Source: Chara braunii (lineage: Eukaryota; Streptophyta; Charophyceae; Charales; Characeae). Taken from it: 64,000 bases of DNA. Below, piece by piece: positions 45,931 to 56,038 of the stretch (the first letter of the stretch is position 1; each line of letters starts with the position of its first letter). The notes below the pieces were generated by a model, which saw nothing but the letters and a program-made list of their open reading frames with translations, made no database searches and was not told where the DNA came from. The DNA is taken from NCBI GenBank assembly GCA_003427395.1, contig BFEA01000733.1, positions 260,176-324,175 on the forward strand, read 5' to 3'. Position numbers and translations under genes: made by a program.

Positions 45931-46479
45931 TTGATTAATATGTGGACTAACAGTCGTTCCTCGATCAGGCGCCAGCCTTCCGTATCTCCCTCGCCAACGC
46001 GCCCCTTCTCTTACAACGAGGAAAGGAAACATGTATCCGAGTGGGATGTACGAGAAGCTGTTGCACGGATCGACAAACAATATTACTTTTCTCCTGAAAA
46101 TCGTTGTTCTGGGTTCGTGGATGCGGGCTTTATCATTATCGATACGCATTTTCCACCCTACTCAGTATTGTTGTCATTTAACGAGCTGATCGTCATTCCG
46201 TGGACGGCATTGGCGCCCCATTGGCCTCGAACCCTGTGCACTGAGTGCCAGCATTTCGATCGCAACGAATCAAAGGGCTTCCACTACCGGACACGGAGTG
46301 AAGACGAACACAATGAAAGAGCCACGCGACTTAGACCATCTACGTCAGACTCGGAACTGACCAACGAGCGATGTCGGGACTTGATACGGAAACGGGATAC
46401 GCGGAGTGTACCGAAGCCCTTCCGCTTTAAACGAAGATCCGTAGCGCGGTGGAAAACTCGACAATACTTTTTGGATTGA
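45931..46479 (+). CDS. Hypothetical protein, Arg-rich C-terminus
   Basis: I do not recognise this 182-residue reading. The composition is natural: a Ser/Pro N-terminus, a central part with an IIIDTHFPPYSVLLSF hydrophobic stretch and a CTECQHFD pair of cysteines, then a basic tail of Arg and Lys (last 60 residues). The start shown is the first ATG-like position in the open frame. The true start could be internal or lie in an upstream exon. No stop interrupts it, unlike most nearby coding sequence. It lies about 220 bases before a retroelement primer site, so it may be an extra ORF in an LTR or leader, or the end of a host gene. Confidence 0.35.
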   Translation: MINMWTNSRSSIRRQPSVSPSPTRPFSYNEERKHVSEWDVREAVARIDKQYYFSPENRCSGFVDAGFIIIDTHFPPYSVLLSFNELIVIPWTALAPHWPRTLCTECQHFDRNESKGFHYRTRSEDEHNERATRLRPSTSDSELTNERCRDLIRKRDTRSVPKPFRFKRRSVARWKTRQYFLD

Positions 46480-46700
46480 ATTTGGATTTTTCTCTTTTCT
46501 CACCGTCCCCGCGCGCGCATTCCAGGACGCGCGAAAGCAACCGACTTACGTCATCAGGCCAACACGGGGGATTTCAGTTTTGTCTGTGTTCCCACACTCA
46601 GTTTTTCAAAAATCCTTGGCACACCCCATCTTGCTGTTTTTTTGGGCCTTCATCCCGCACCTTGAGCACTCCAAACGAAAGACAGCACAGGGCGTGAGGT
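46480..46700 (+). other. Probable end of a 5' LTR, not delimited
   Basis: This stretch immediately precedes a strong primer-binding site and should therefore be the 3' end of a 5' LTR. No paired copy exists in the window, so its left boundary cannot be set. Confidence 0.4.
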
Positions 46701-46713
46701 TGGTATCGGAGCC
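46701..46713 (+). promoter_or_regulatory. Primer-binding site, initiator tRNA-Met type
   Basis: TGGTATCGGAGCC differs at one base from the plant initiator-tRNA-Met primer site TGGTATCAGAGCC. It marks the start of the internal region of the retroelement at 46701-51101. Confidence 0.85.
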
Positions 46714-46830
46714 GACATGTGTCGGTTCTGATGATAGTAAGTCGAGTTGGCGAGAGGTAGAAGGAGTCCTCAACCTGCTCGTCGAGATCGCCCAGTGACC
46801 ACATCTAGATCTGGTGTGGCTAGACAGACT

Positions 46831-48201
46831 ATGCCAATGGGAGACGGTAACGTAGCTCCCCCCAGGGTGACTGTTAGTATTCCCGTTCGTTTTCCTTTCT
46901 TTCTTAATCACACCCACCCCGAAGCTTGGTTGGAAGCCGTCGAAGCTCAAGGGTATGGCGCGAGAGATTTCCCCCACATCCTCACCTTGCTGCTTCGTAA
47001 CACAACGAATGATTGGTTAAGGAAACACACGTGGGTAGATTGGAACACCTTTAAGCAAGCCTTCCTGGTCCGATTTGATACGGTCAGTGAAGATGCCGCC
47101 TGGTATTTGCTGAAGACTCGACCGCAAGCAACAGGAGAATTGCTGTCTGACTTCGTGGATCGATTTCAAACTACGTTAGACAAATTGGGGCGAGATGAAA
47201 TGTTCGCCCGAGATTTATTCATTGATCATCTGCGAAGTCTGACGTTAAAAGGTAAGCTGTAGAAAAAGGTCCCCCCTAAAACGCACCAGCTGTCCGCCAT
47301 CATCGCTAAGGAACTTGAGTTAGAACTAACGGATACCAAGAAATATATTAGTCAGGGACACGAAGACATTACGGACACGATTCAGGAATTTGTGGTGAAA
47401 CGACGATCGTGGTTGTGAGCGGTGGAACGATTTTACCCTCGGCCTGATTATGACCTTCTCGGGGGGGCTGCCTCTGATATTTCGTTAGTTCCTTCCCCCC
47501 CTCCTCCGACTCTCTTAACGGATCAACAGGTAGCAACGGTTAGACCCAAAAACTCCGAAGATTCCTCCCCTATGGCCATAATAAACATGCACTTGGCACA
47601 GATGATCCATACAGCTACCACCAAACAATCAGAATGGATGAGAAACCTGGTCCTGATGCAGGCGACTCACATGGATCGATTGGAACAGATAATGAGCGGA
47701 TTAATTAAGCCCAACCCGATTCCTGCTCGGCATGCCCCTGCATCGTTCCCACTTTTGCCTGCTCCGCCTGCACGCGGACATGCACAACAGTTTTCGGACA
47801 CAGCCAATCTGGCAGGGAAAATCGAGTGTTATAACTGCAAACAGCGCGGACATTTTGTCCGGGACTGTCCGCAACTGAAACGAAATCAACCCCCACCTGC
47901 TGCAGCCCCCGTAGCTCTGAATCAAGGGCGAGTGGCCGCACTTATAGATATGGCCCGAAGCGAGGAGATCGTTGCGTACGCCCATGAGCAACCTTCCCCC
48001 TCAATGGCAATTGCATCGACCTCGGGAACTTCTTCTTCCGACGCTGTTGACGTGGTTGATCCACTTGACTACCTTCATCTCGCTGGAATGATCAGAGCAA
48101 TCCGACCAGCTCAGGACGATCTTGAATGGGTTGAGCGCGAATCTAACCCCGGACCACAGTTTCAGACGGGCGAAATCGATGTCCTAAGAATGCTTAAGTA
48201 G
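46831..48201 (+). pseudogene. gag of a second gypsy-type element
   Basis: One frame holds a retrotransposon gag capsid domain: HPEAWLEAVEAQGY, then NTTNDWLRKHTWVDWNTFKQAF and DFVDRFQTTLDKLG. It is followed by a Pro-rich linker and a nucleocapsid knuckle Cys-Tyr-Asn-Cys-X4-His-X4-Cys at 47827-47868. The frame extends upstream without ATG to 46747; ATG at 46831 is the first in frame. Two in-frame stops interrupt it, TAG at 47260 and TGA at 47416. Gag forms the particle in which reverse transcription occurs. The knuckle is complete, unlike that of the element at 3183. Confidence 0.85.
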
Positions 48202-51101
48202 TGGACATTCGCGTTCCGGTCCCAGTGGGGCATTTGCTAACGATATCCGAAGCATCGAATGATAAGTTGCTGTATCAATGTCAGAAGAATCAAAAGCGCC
48301 TTACATACCAACGCATACAACGAATATTGAAAAAGAAGAAGGAAGAAGGAGCGGAGGAGTTCGCATCGCCTGAACCCGAAGCCGAGCGAGTAGCCAAGAT
48401 TTCTATACCAGAGAAATATAATTTTGTGCGAGCTTGACCAGTATTGTGGAAAAGCGCAGAATGTGATTGTGAAGTATGGGGCAAAGCTTTTAACGCTCTC
48501 ATCGATACCGGCTTGTCTGCGGTCGCTATATCATAAGACGCGGTGAAAAGAACGGGACGACTCAACTCGATTCTCCCTCAATCTGGCAAAGATCATTACG
48601 TCTCTGCTGACGAGGAAGCAATGAATATTGTACGAGTCATCGAGAATGTGGTCGTGAAAGTTGGACGAGGACACGTCCTCGTTAACGCTCTGGTCATAGA
48701 TGTGCACTCATATTTGGTATTGTTAGGACTACCTTGGGCGATGGCGGTAGGTGCTCGCCTGCATTTCGATTCCAAACAGTTGGTGCTCACACAAACAGGA
48801 GGAAAACCTCAGACAGTTCCGTTGCGGGCTTCAACCCGAATAATAAAAAGGAATCCTAATCCTGCTCGGATAGGGATAATTCAAGGTCCCGATTACGAGG
48901 AAATTTCGTCCACGGATAATAGTAGCGGATTCGAAGAACAAGAGTGTGAAGAAGAGATGCCTAGTGAGACTGAATGGAGACACCTGGGGGAGCTTTTCGA
49001 GCACGAAGCCTCGGAGGAATTTCGGATGGTTCCAAGAGCCGCCCGAACCTTCCACTTGAATCTCGAAGATAGCGCGCTCAATCCTATGGAAACCGAGGTC
49101 AGTCCCTCGACCTTTCTCGGATAACCCATCTTACAAATATCTGACCTGGCAGATAATTTAGAACCCCCTCGCACTTTGTACGGGGGAACACTTTCCCTTC
49201 GAGCACATTATCAGCAGGCGAAACCATACCTGGATGTGTCTGTCTCCCGTCCAAGGTCACTGCTTACGATAGGCGCGACTGTCGCTCTCATTAAACAAAA
49301 AGTCGAAGCTCTTGTCGACGATGTGCCCAATCTGATGCAGGAAATGACGGATTTAACAGAACCAACCGTGAAAGAAACCACGACTAATTCGGAAACTCAC
49401 ATCGAAGTTAAAGAAACCGAAATGATAAGCCCCGCTGAATCCGAGATGATCGCGACGGTATTTTCTGTCCGCACTAGCAGCTCTATCTTCTCTAGCGTCC
49501 ATGACCGACGGGATCGGCCAGCTGATTGGATCGATATGCCTCTTGACATACTTGATCGACCGACTGTCACTCTGCCCAATCATGTCCCCCTGGAATTTCA
49601 ACAATCACTAATTAACGTCTTGAATGGGTACGTAGAGGTATTGAGTGTGCGCGATAACGATATTGGGTTGTCTAATGTGATTGAGCATGCTATCCTTACA
49701 GGGGATCATCCACCCATTATCTGCGCTCCTTACCGATACTCGCTAGCCCAAAGGGCGGCCGCGTTTCAGCGGATCAAGGAATTCGAAGCTAATGGATGGA
49801 TCGAACCCGCTATAGGACCGTGGTCGTTTCCTGTGGTAATAGTGCCCAAAAAGGCCGGTGAAATTCACATATGCATCGATCATCGAAAGCTGGATGATAT
49901 CACGATCAAAGATGTATATCCCCTTCCCCAGATTGATGAGTTGTTGGATGCGATTGAGAGTGCTCAATTTTTCAGTAAGTTTGATGTTCGACATGGGTTT
50001 CATCATCTTCGTGCTCGAGAGAAGGATCGTCCGAAAACGGCGTTTGTGTTGTTCGAAGGAACTTGGCAATGGGTTCGATGTTCAATGGGCATCTGCAATG
50101 CTCCTGCAACGTTCCCGCGATCCATGAATATGGCTTTCCACAACTTAGTGCGGAAGACACGACTGACACAAAGCATCATCAATTATTGTGTGATTGTGTA
50201 CATGGATGATATTCTGGTGTATTCAAGTTTCTACGAAGGGCACGTGTAGCACATCGAATGGACGTTGCATGCATTGAGAGATGCCGGTTTCAAGGTGGCC
50301 CTTGAGAAATGTCAGTTCTTTCTCACCACCATTTCCTTCCTGGGACTCGTGGTGATAGACCAAGGGCTCAGACCGGAACCGCAAAAGGTGGCAGCAGTGA
50401 GAGACGCGCCTATGCCCACGACTATCACACAAGTTCGTGCCTTTCTGGGCCTGGCCTCGTACTACCGAAGGTTTATCAAGGGTTTCGCGACTATTGCGGG
50501 TTCCCTCACGGATCTGCTAAAAAAGGATCAACCGTTGATCTGGACGCCAGAATGTGATCAAGCATTTTCGAAGCTCAAGGCAGCCCTTATTTCGGCTCTG
50601 GTCCTTATAAGACCTGATCCTGCGAAGCCTTTTGTCCTCATCACGGACTGGCAGCTGGAGGCAATCTCAGCGATCCTGGCCCAGGTAGGACCCGACAGAC
50701 TTGAATGCGTCGTAGAATACGCGTCTAAATCGGTGCCTGCCTGCAAGCGCAACTACGCCGCCACGACATGAGAATGCTATGCGGCTCTGTGGGGAATCAG
50801 TCACTTTCGAACCTATTTGTATGGATGAAAGTTCACTCTGGTCACCGATCATGAGCCATTATTAGCCTTGAAGAGATCCAAGGATTTCTCGGGAATGATC
50901 CGGAGCTGGGCAACGGTGCTACAGAGCATGGACTTTGACATCCGTCATCAAAAGCACGAGAAGCACGTGAATGTTGATAGGTTGACACGACTGTACCAAC
51001 CCGAGAAGGTCCTCAAAAGCGAGGAAGTGATTCTGTGGAACGAACCGGAGGAGGATAGGGGACCTCGATACGGACAAGTGGAAATTTTATCGAAGGAGTG
51101 A
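48202..51101 (+). pseudogene. pol of the second gypsy-type element, ending after RNase H
   Basis: Everything is in one frame. The aspartic protease has Asp-Thr-Gly at 48504-48512 and a LVLLGLPWA block near 48715. Reverse transcriptase runs about 49690-50540 with IEHAILTGDHPPI, PWSFPVVIVPKKAGE, IDHRKLDDITIKD, FFSKFDVRHGFHHL and an intact Tyr-Met-Asp-Asp at 50199-50210. RNase H follows with TDWQLEAISAILAQ, ECYAALWGI and LVTDHEPLLAL, so the acidic residues remain. Stops at 48435, 48534, 49122, 50247, 50769 and 50826 kill it; several sit where the family has Arg or Gln. It ends with a TGA at 51099. No integrase follows, so the element is 3'-truncated or rearranged. Confidence 0.9.
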
Positions 51102-51165
51102 GTGGCACGTAGCTTAGCTCCGCCCTCTCTGAAGCCCTTCCCACTCTCCTTCCTACCCTCGCATC

Positions 51166-51466
51166 ATGGCTACCCCACCTGTCTCTGCGACCCCTTCTTC
51201 CCCTGTTGATTCCGACCCTCTCGCCTCATCGGCCTTCTTCTCCACCCTTTCCGATAAATTTTGTTATTTTTGCACATGTATTACATGGGTATATGGGGGT
51301 GAATTGTCATCCTTTTGAAATCGGATTCGTTGAGTGGGTTAACTGTGCCACGTGTGTCAATCGTGCACACGGTGCATGCGTTCGATACCGAACAAACAGT
51401 AGGGAATGGAAATGCCCTCTGTGTGGAACGGACAAACTACCCACAACATATTATTCATTAAAATAG
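51166..51466 (+). pseudogene. PHD-finger-like remnant
   Basis: A Ser/Pro-rich start (ATG 51166, MATPPVSATP) leads into CYFC in one frame. After an apparent frameshift near 51290 the sequence continues as WVNCATCVNRAHGACV and WKCPLCG in the frame ending at 51466. The order Cys-X2-Cys, then Trp-X2-Cys-X2-Cys-X4-His-X2-Cys, then Trp-X-Cys-Pro-X-Cys, matches the second half of a PHD or related cross-brace finger. Such fingers read histone tails. The first metal pair is only seen across the frameshift. It may be a domain captured by, or lying next to, a mobile element. Confidence 0.45.
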
Positions 51467-51599
51467 GGCATTATATTGTGTCCTCTTTCTAACGAATTCA
51501 TTTTTGTCTGCATTCCAAGCAACGTAGGCACGCCCATCCACGGCTTAAGCACATGCAGAAGTGTGCTCGTGTCTTAACCACTACATGTTAGGCACGCGG

Positions 51600-52095
51600 C
51601 ACGAGAACCTTGTGTGGAAGTGTGTCGGGATCCTTACTTGTTGAACTGCAAAAACATGGCACTGTCGGGAATCCTATGGGGAAGTGTGCTGGGATCCGTA
51701 CTTGTTAAACTTCATAAACGAATAACGACAGGCACGTCCATCAGGGAACCCTCCGCGGAAGTGTGCTGGGAGCCTTACTTGTTGAACGTCAGAAATGTGT
51801 CGTAAATCTTGTGCCGATATGTGTCGAGATTCGCACTTGTTAAATTTCATAAACGAATAACGACAAGCACGCGCAGCAGGGAACGCTGCGCGGAAGTGTG
51901 CTGGGATCCGTACTTGTTAAACTTCAATTCCATAATTGTGACGAGCAAATGTGTCATGATTGCATCCTCGTTGGATAATTATACTAGAAGACGTAGAGTA
52001 GCGACAAGCGCGCCCATCCGGGATGCCTGTGTTATAGTGTGTCGGGAGCCACACTTGTCAAACTTCAAGTTTGTGACTGTGATGAGCAAGTTGTC
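51600..52095 (+). repeat. Local array of about 110-bp diverged units
   Basis: The unit core GGAAGTGTGCTGGGATCCGT, then ACTTGTTAAACTTC, then ATAAACGAATAACGACA recurs near 51614, 51676, 51755, 51822, 51892 and, weakly, 52034. Spacing is uneven. Translations give repeated EVCWDPYLLN- and KRITT-like peptides in shifting frames, so this may be an array derived from coding sequence. I see no function. Confidence 0.7.
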
Positions 52096-52344
52096 ACGAT
52101 TGAATCCTTGTTGGATAATACTATTTATTTCTTTTATGTGTGAGTTGTACATGCATGGCTATCGTCTCGTCCGAGAAGGTTGTCTGGATGTCATAGAGAT
52201 TCAGACTTCTTTAGAAGTACAAACAGTAACTGTTATTTTTGACATACAATTTATTTTTCCCGGTCAAGAACGCAAAATTGTCGGTCACATNTAATTNNNG
52301 CGGTCACAAGTACATGATTGTCTATGCACACAAGAGACGTGATG

Positions 52345-53150
52345 TCACTGGTCTTTCACTCTTTGCATAACGNANCTCACACCCACANACTCGCCNAGAT
52401 TTGTCTTGCATNCACACTCCAATTCGTCATGTCNCANCACACACACGAATATCATTTCGAGGTGAATTATATGCACAACCTTGGATGACNNNGANACAAT
52501 TTGCAACGAGGACTNCAATGNGATGAATGTAATGACACNNCANACGAGCCNGACNTGACAGAGATTCCGAANGCAATACGCGACACCAAACTGGNAGTNA
52601 ACATANCAAAGACAACTCAAACCCGCAACACAGAAAGAAAGTAATGTCGTTGTGAAAGCGACACTTAAAATATGAAATATTATGAAACAGAAGTTTGCAA
52701 ATNAATCGAATCCATCAAAGACAACGNCATTCCAAGACANATGATGCCAGTTGTCGTCTAATATACNNAATATTTTTACAANAGAACCTGAAAGGCNNTC
52801 GATCGCCANGTTGCAACAGTNTCGCAAACATCAACATAAACACCCCGCAACTAACTNCATCCACTTNTCTTGGAANTCCCTCTATAACAACATTTGCTGC
52901 CACCGACTTNCAGCGCCTGCACGNGCGCCTATGTGATGTTTNANATTCCAAATAGTGTACNATCAACTCGAAAACACTAAGGTAAAAACTAGAACCGGCT
53001 ACAACGCAAGAAAAAGAATCGAAAATCTCAAGAACATTATCTCTCAAGCTCACGGAAAGGAGGATCCAGTGATCATTATCTTTGAGGACTGGAACAAAGA
53101 TAATATCATATTCAAGCAGATCCACGTTTTTAGCCCATCTTTCCACCCCG
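52345..53150 (-). pseudogene. Ulp1-type (C48) cysteine protease fragment at a gap
   Basis: The minus-strand reading from 53146 has IIFVPVLKDNDHW, then LEIFDS, then SCGVFMLMFA. This matches the Ulp1/SENP catalytic His (53066-53071 encodes His-Trp), Asp and Cys (52847-52849). These proteases cut SUMO-like proteins, and in plants and algae they are often carried by DNA transposons such as Mutator-like elements. Many scattered Ns prevent a check of the oxyanion Gln and of the frame. The N-terminal part lies in the gap that starts near 53177. Sequence beyond 52700 towards 52345 continues open with no recognised domain. Confidence 0.65.
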
Positions 53151-53176
53151 CCGTGCCCTTGAAGTTGCAGTNTNCT

Positions 53177-53690
53177 NNNNNNNNNNNNNNNNNNNNNNNN
53201 NNNNNNNNNNNNNNNNNNNNNNNNNNNNNNNNNNNNNNNNNNNNNNNNNNNNNNNNNNNNNNNNNNNNNNNNNNNNNNNNNNNNNNNNNNNNNNNNNNNN
53301 NNNNNNNNNNNNNNNNNNNNNNNNNNNNNNNNNNNNNNNNNNNNNNNNNNNNNNNNNNNNNNNNNNNNNNNNNNNNNNNNNNNNNNNNNNNNNNNNNNNN
53401 NNNNNNNNNNNNNNNNNNNNNNNNNNNNNNNNNNNNNNNNNNNNNNNNNNNNNNNNNNNNNNNNNNNNNNNNNNNNNNNNNNNNNNNNNNNNNNNNNNNN
53501 NNNNNNNNNNNNNNNNNNNNNNNNNNNNNNNNNNNNNNNNNNNNNNNNNNNNNNNNNNNNNNNNNNNNNNNNNNNNNNNNNNNNNNNNNNNNNNNNNNNN
53601 NNNNNNNNNNNNNNNNNNNNNNNNNNNNNNNNNNNNNNNNNNNNNNNNNNNNNNNNNNNNNNNNNNNNNNNNCNNCNTNNNCNTNNNCNT
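53177..53690. other. Assembly gap
   Basis: About 500 Ns with a few called bases at each edge. The start of the Ulp1-type gene and the left end of the 317-bp repeat array may be hidden here. Confidence 0.98.
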
Positions 53691-53765
53691 GTGTTTTGTC
53701 GTCAACGTCGGGACTGTATGCAATATGTGTTCCCGATATTTAGAGGGTCTCCGTGTTCGAGACGA

Positions 53766-54400
53766 CCCTACCCCTGTACAACAGAAGAAAGACAAAACAG
53801 AAAGTGAATACACGTTTCCGAAGAAGAACCCAACGAAACGACAATTAAAGGACCACAAAATCTAAAAGACGCAGGACCCATGCAATTACAGATCTCGTCA
53901 TGCCATGAAAGTGCGAGAGAGAAAACTTCCGCATGAGCCACGTTGCAAAACAAAACGAGCAGTGCATTCGAGCTCGACACCCCCGCCCTTCAGAAGGGAA
54001 AAGCACATCAAGTCACAAAAGTGGAAGGCAGACATCTCTGAAGTCCAGATCTCGGCGGACTTTTCCAACCCAGGGAGATGACCCCACCCATGTGCAACCG
54101 AAGGAAGAGAAAACGGAAAATGAACTCGCGCAATCCAAGACGAACCCGACGAAAACGACAACTCAAGAACCACGAAATGTAGAAGACGCAGGACCTATCT
54201 ATTTACAAAGCCCCGTTTATCCATGAGAGAGATAGAGAATACTTCCGCGCAGGGCCCGCTGGAAAACAAAAGGAGCAGTGCGTTCGACCTCGACAGCCCC
54301 GCCCTTTAGAAGGGATAACCTCAACAAGCCACAAACCCGGAGGCCAAACATTTGTGAAGTAAGGATCCCGGAGGACTTTTCCCAATCGAGGCACCAGAAG
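53766..54400 (+). repeat. Two direct copies of a 317-bp unit
   Basis: The block containing GACGCAGGACC occurs at 53868 and 54185, and all other landmarks keep this 317-base offset. The copies are diverged. Each ends with a GGATCTCGGCGGACTTTT- or GGATCCCGGAGGACTTTT-like motif that also appears elsewhere in 54.0-60.6 kb. Confidence 0.88.
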
Positions 54401-54586
54401 AGTAACAGCGTTACGCAGCGGCATTGGCAGTGCGGATCCCGACGGACTAAAACCACCACTCATTCCGAAAGAGAAACACCATCCTTCCATTATGTGAGAA
54501 AACGCTTCAACAAAAACACACATATTTTTGTCTCATGCGCATTGACAGACACTGCGGTCACTGGCGCGGAGACAGAGTGGCGTTTG

Positions 54587-56038
54587 TCACTGCTTACCAG
54601 CTGGTTTGTCTCTCCGCTCCTTGATCGGCGAAGTTGGCGCGGGCAAGGCCAGCACGTCGAGAGCTCGAGTGCCGGCGGCAGTTTTTTTCGGGGATGTCAC
54701 ATCTTGTCGTCCCCCGATCCTGCCTTCTCCTCCGCTGGCGATGGTCGGCAGCAGCATTGGAGAGCTCGTTGGCGAGAAATCGACGACAGATCCCCCGAAA
54801 GGTTTGACGTCGAGAGGGTTGTCGACACCAGGGATCGAGGACGGCTGCGTGGACATGTGGTGGTCGCCCAGGTTGTCGTCAATAACTTCTTCGATGTCAA
54901 TACGCACACTCGGTTTAGTCAGGCTGACTGTTATACGAGCCTCGTTGAAGCGGTGTTGGAGATCGACGACAGACGTCATTGCTTGGTCCTCATAGTCATC
55001 ACGTTCTGCCCTAAGGTTTGTGACCACCTGTGTCTCCATACCCAGTGTTGTGTCATCGTCGTCATTGTCTTCCTCGCAGTGTTCTCCGTACATCTGCCCG
55101 AATCCGTCATAAGTCTCCCCGGATCTGTCATCGTCGCCGAAAGTCCGTTCGTCGTCTCCTGTATCGAGTTCACCTTTTTGCCCCTCCTGCCCTCCTAGCG
55201 ACCCAACCAACTTCGTTTCTTCCCCTTCCTCTCCTTCATCCTCTTCTTCCTCCCCTTCATCCCCTCCTTCCTCCAATTCCTCCCCTGCGTCTCCTTCCTC
55301 CACTTCCTTCTCTTTGTCCATCACCCTGCCTTCTTCCCCTGCATGCAATGCAGCCACTTCGCCCGAACCCGTGTCGATTTCGGATGAATGCGCTTCCCGC
55401 CCGCTGCACGCAGCCCCTCCCGACTTCACCAATATCCCTGGTTGGCCCCCCTTGCCTAAAGATGTTCTGACCCTAGCGAACTTCGCCGACTCCCTGTCGC
55501 TGGGCCCTCCACACGCCTTGCCTAAAGAAGTTCGGATCCCGGCGAACTTCGTCGTCTCCCTGTCGCCGGGCCCTCCACACGCCTTGCCTGGAGAAGTTCG
55601 GATCCGGGCGAACTTCGCCGTCTCCCTGTCGCCGGGCCCTCCACACGCACCCTCTCGCTCCGACCGAAGCGGTTGGCGATCCCCCGCAGGCGGCAAAGTC
55701 CCGTCCCTCACCGCACCGCTGTCTATTTTGGGATGACGACTCGCCACCCCCGGTCTTGACCAGCTCTGCGGGTCCATCCTATCTATCCGCTCTGCAAGCA
55801 TTGAAGTTCGGATCCCGGCGGACTTGAACATTTCGATCGAGCCGGCACTGAGAGCAACCAAGGCCGCCATCACCGAGCAGGCGGATAAACTGGGCACGTC
55901 CTCCGACTTTGCCGAGCATTCCGGACCGGGACCGGTAGACTGTTGACGCCCGAGGGCCTCCCCCGCCACCCCGCCGCTGCCTTCCGCTGTCGTGGTGTCG
56001 CCCTGAGACCCGCCCTCAGCCTCGTCGCCCTCTTGTTG
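54587..56038 (-). pseudogene. Acidic C-terminal segment of the ParB-like gene
   Basis: This 460-codon minus frame (55969-54587) is in the same frame as the segment upstream; only a TGA at 56039-56041 separates them and the intervening codons are open. Near residues 110-175 it has three copies of a 22-residue repeat, from a 66-bp minisatellite (55418-55650). A very acidic run (Glu/Asp/Gly, about residues 215-260) and an Asp-rich run follow, then a low-complexity C-terminus ending in Lys. It looks disordered. It could be a nuclear or chromatin-binding tail, or merely the expanded linker of a mobile-element protein. The sequence at the last codons reads CTG-GTAAGC, so a splice donor is possible. 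Confidence 0.55.

Noticed and set aside
44965-46479. Two-exon host gene with donor GTATGA at 45139 and acceptor CAG at 45968
   Set aside because: The exon phases do not match (the first exon ends in phase 0, the second needs a different phase) and neither part has a known domain.
51600-52095. CRISPR-like array
   Set aside because: Units are diverged and unevenly spaced, there are no unique spacers of constant length, and the context is eukaryotic.
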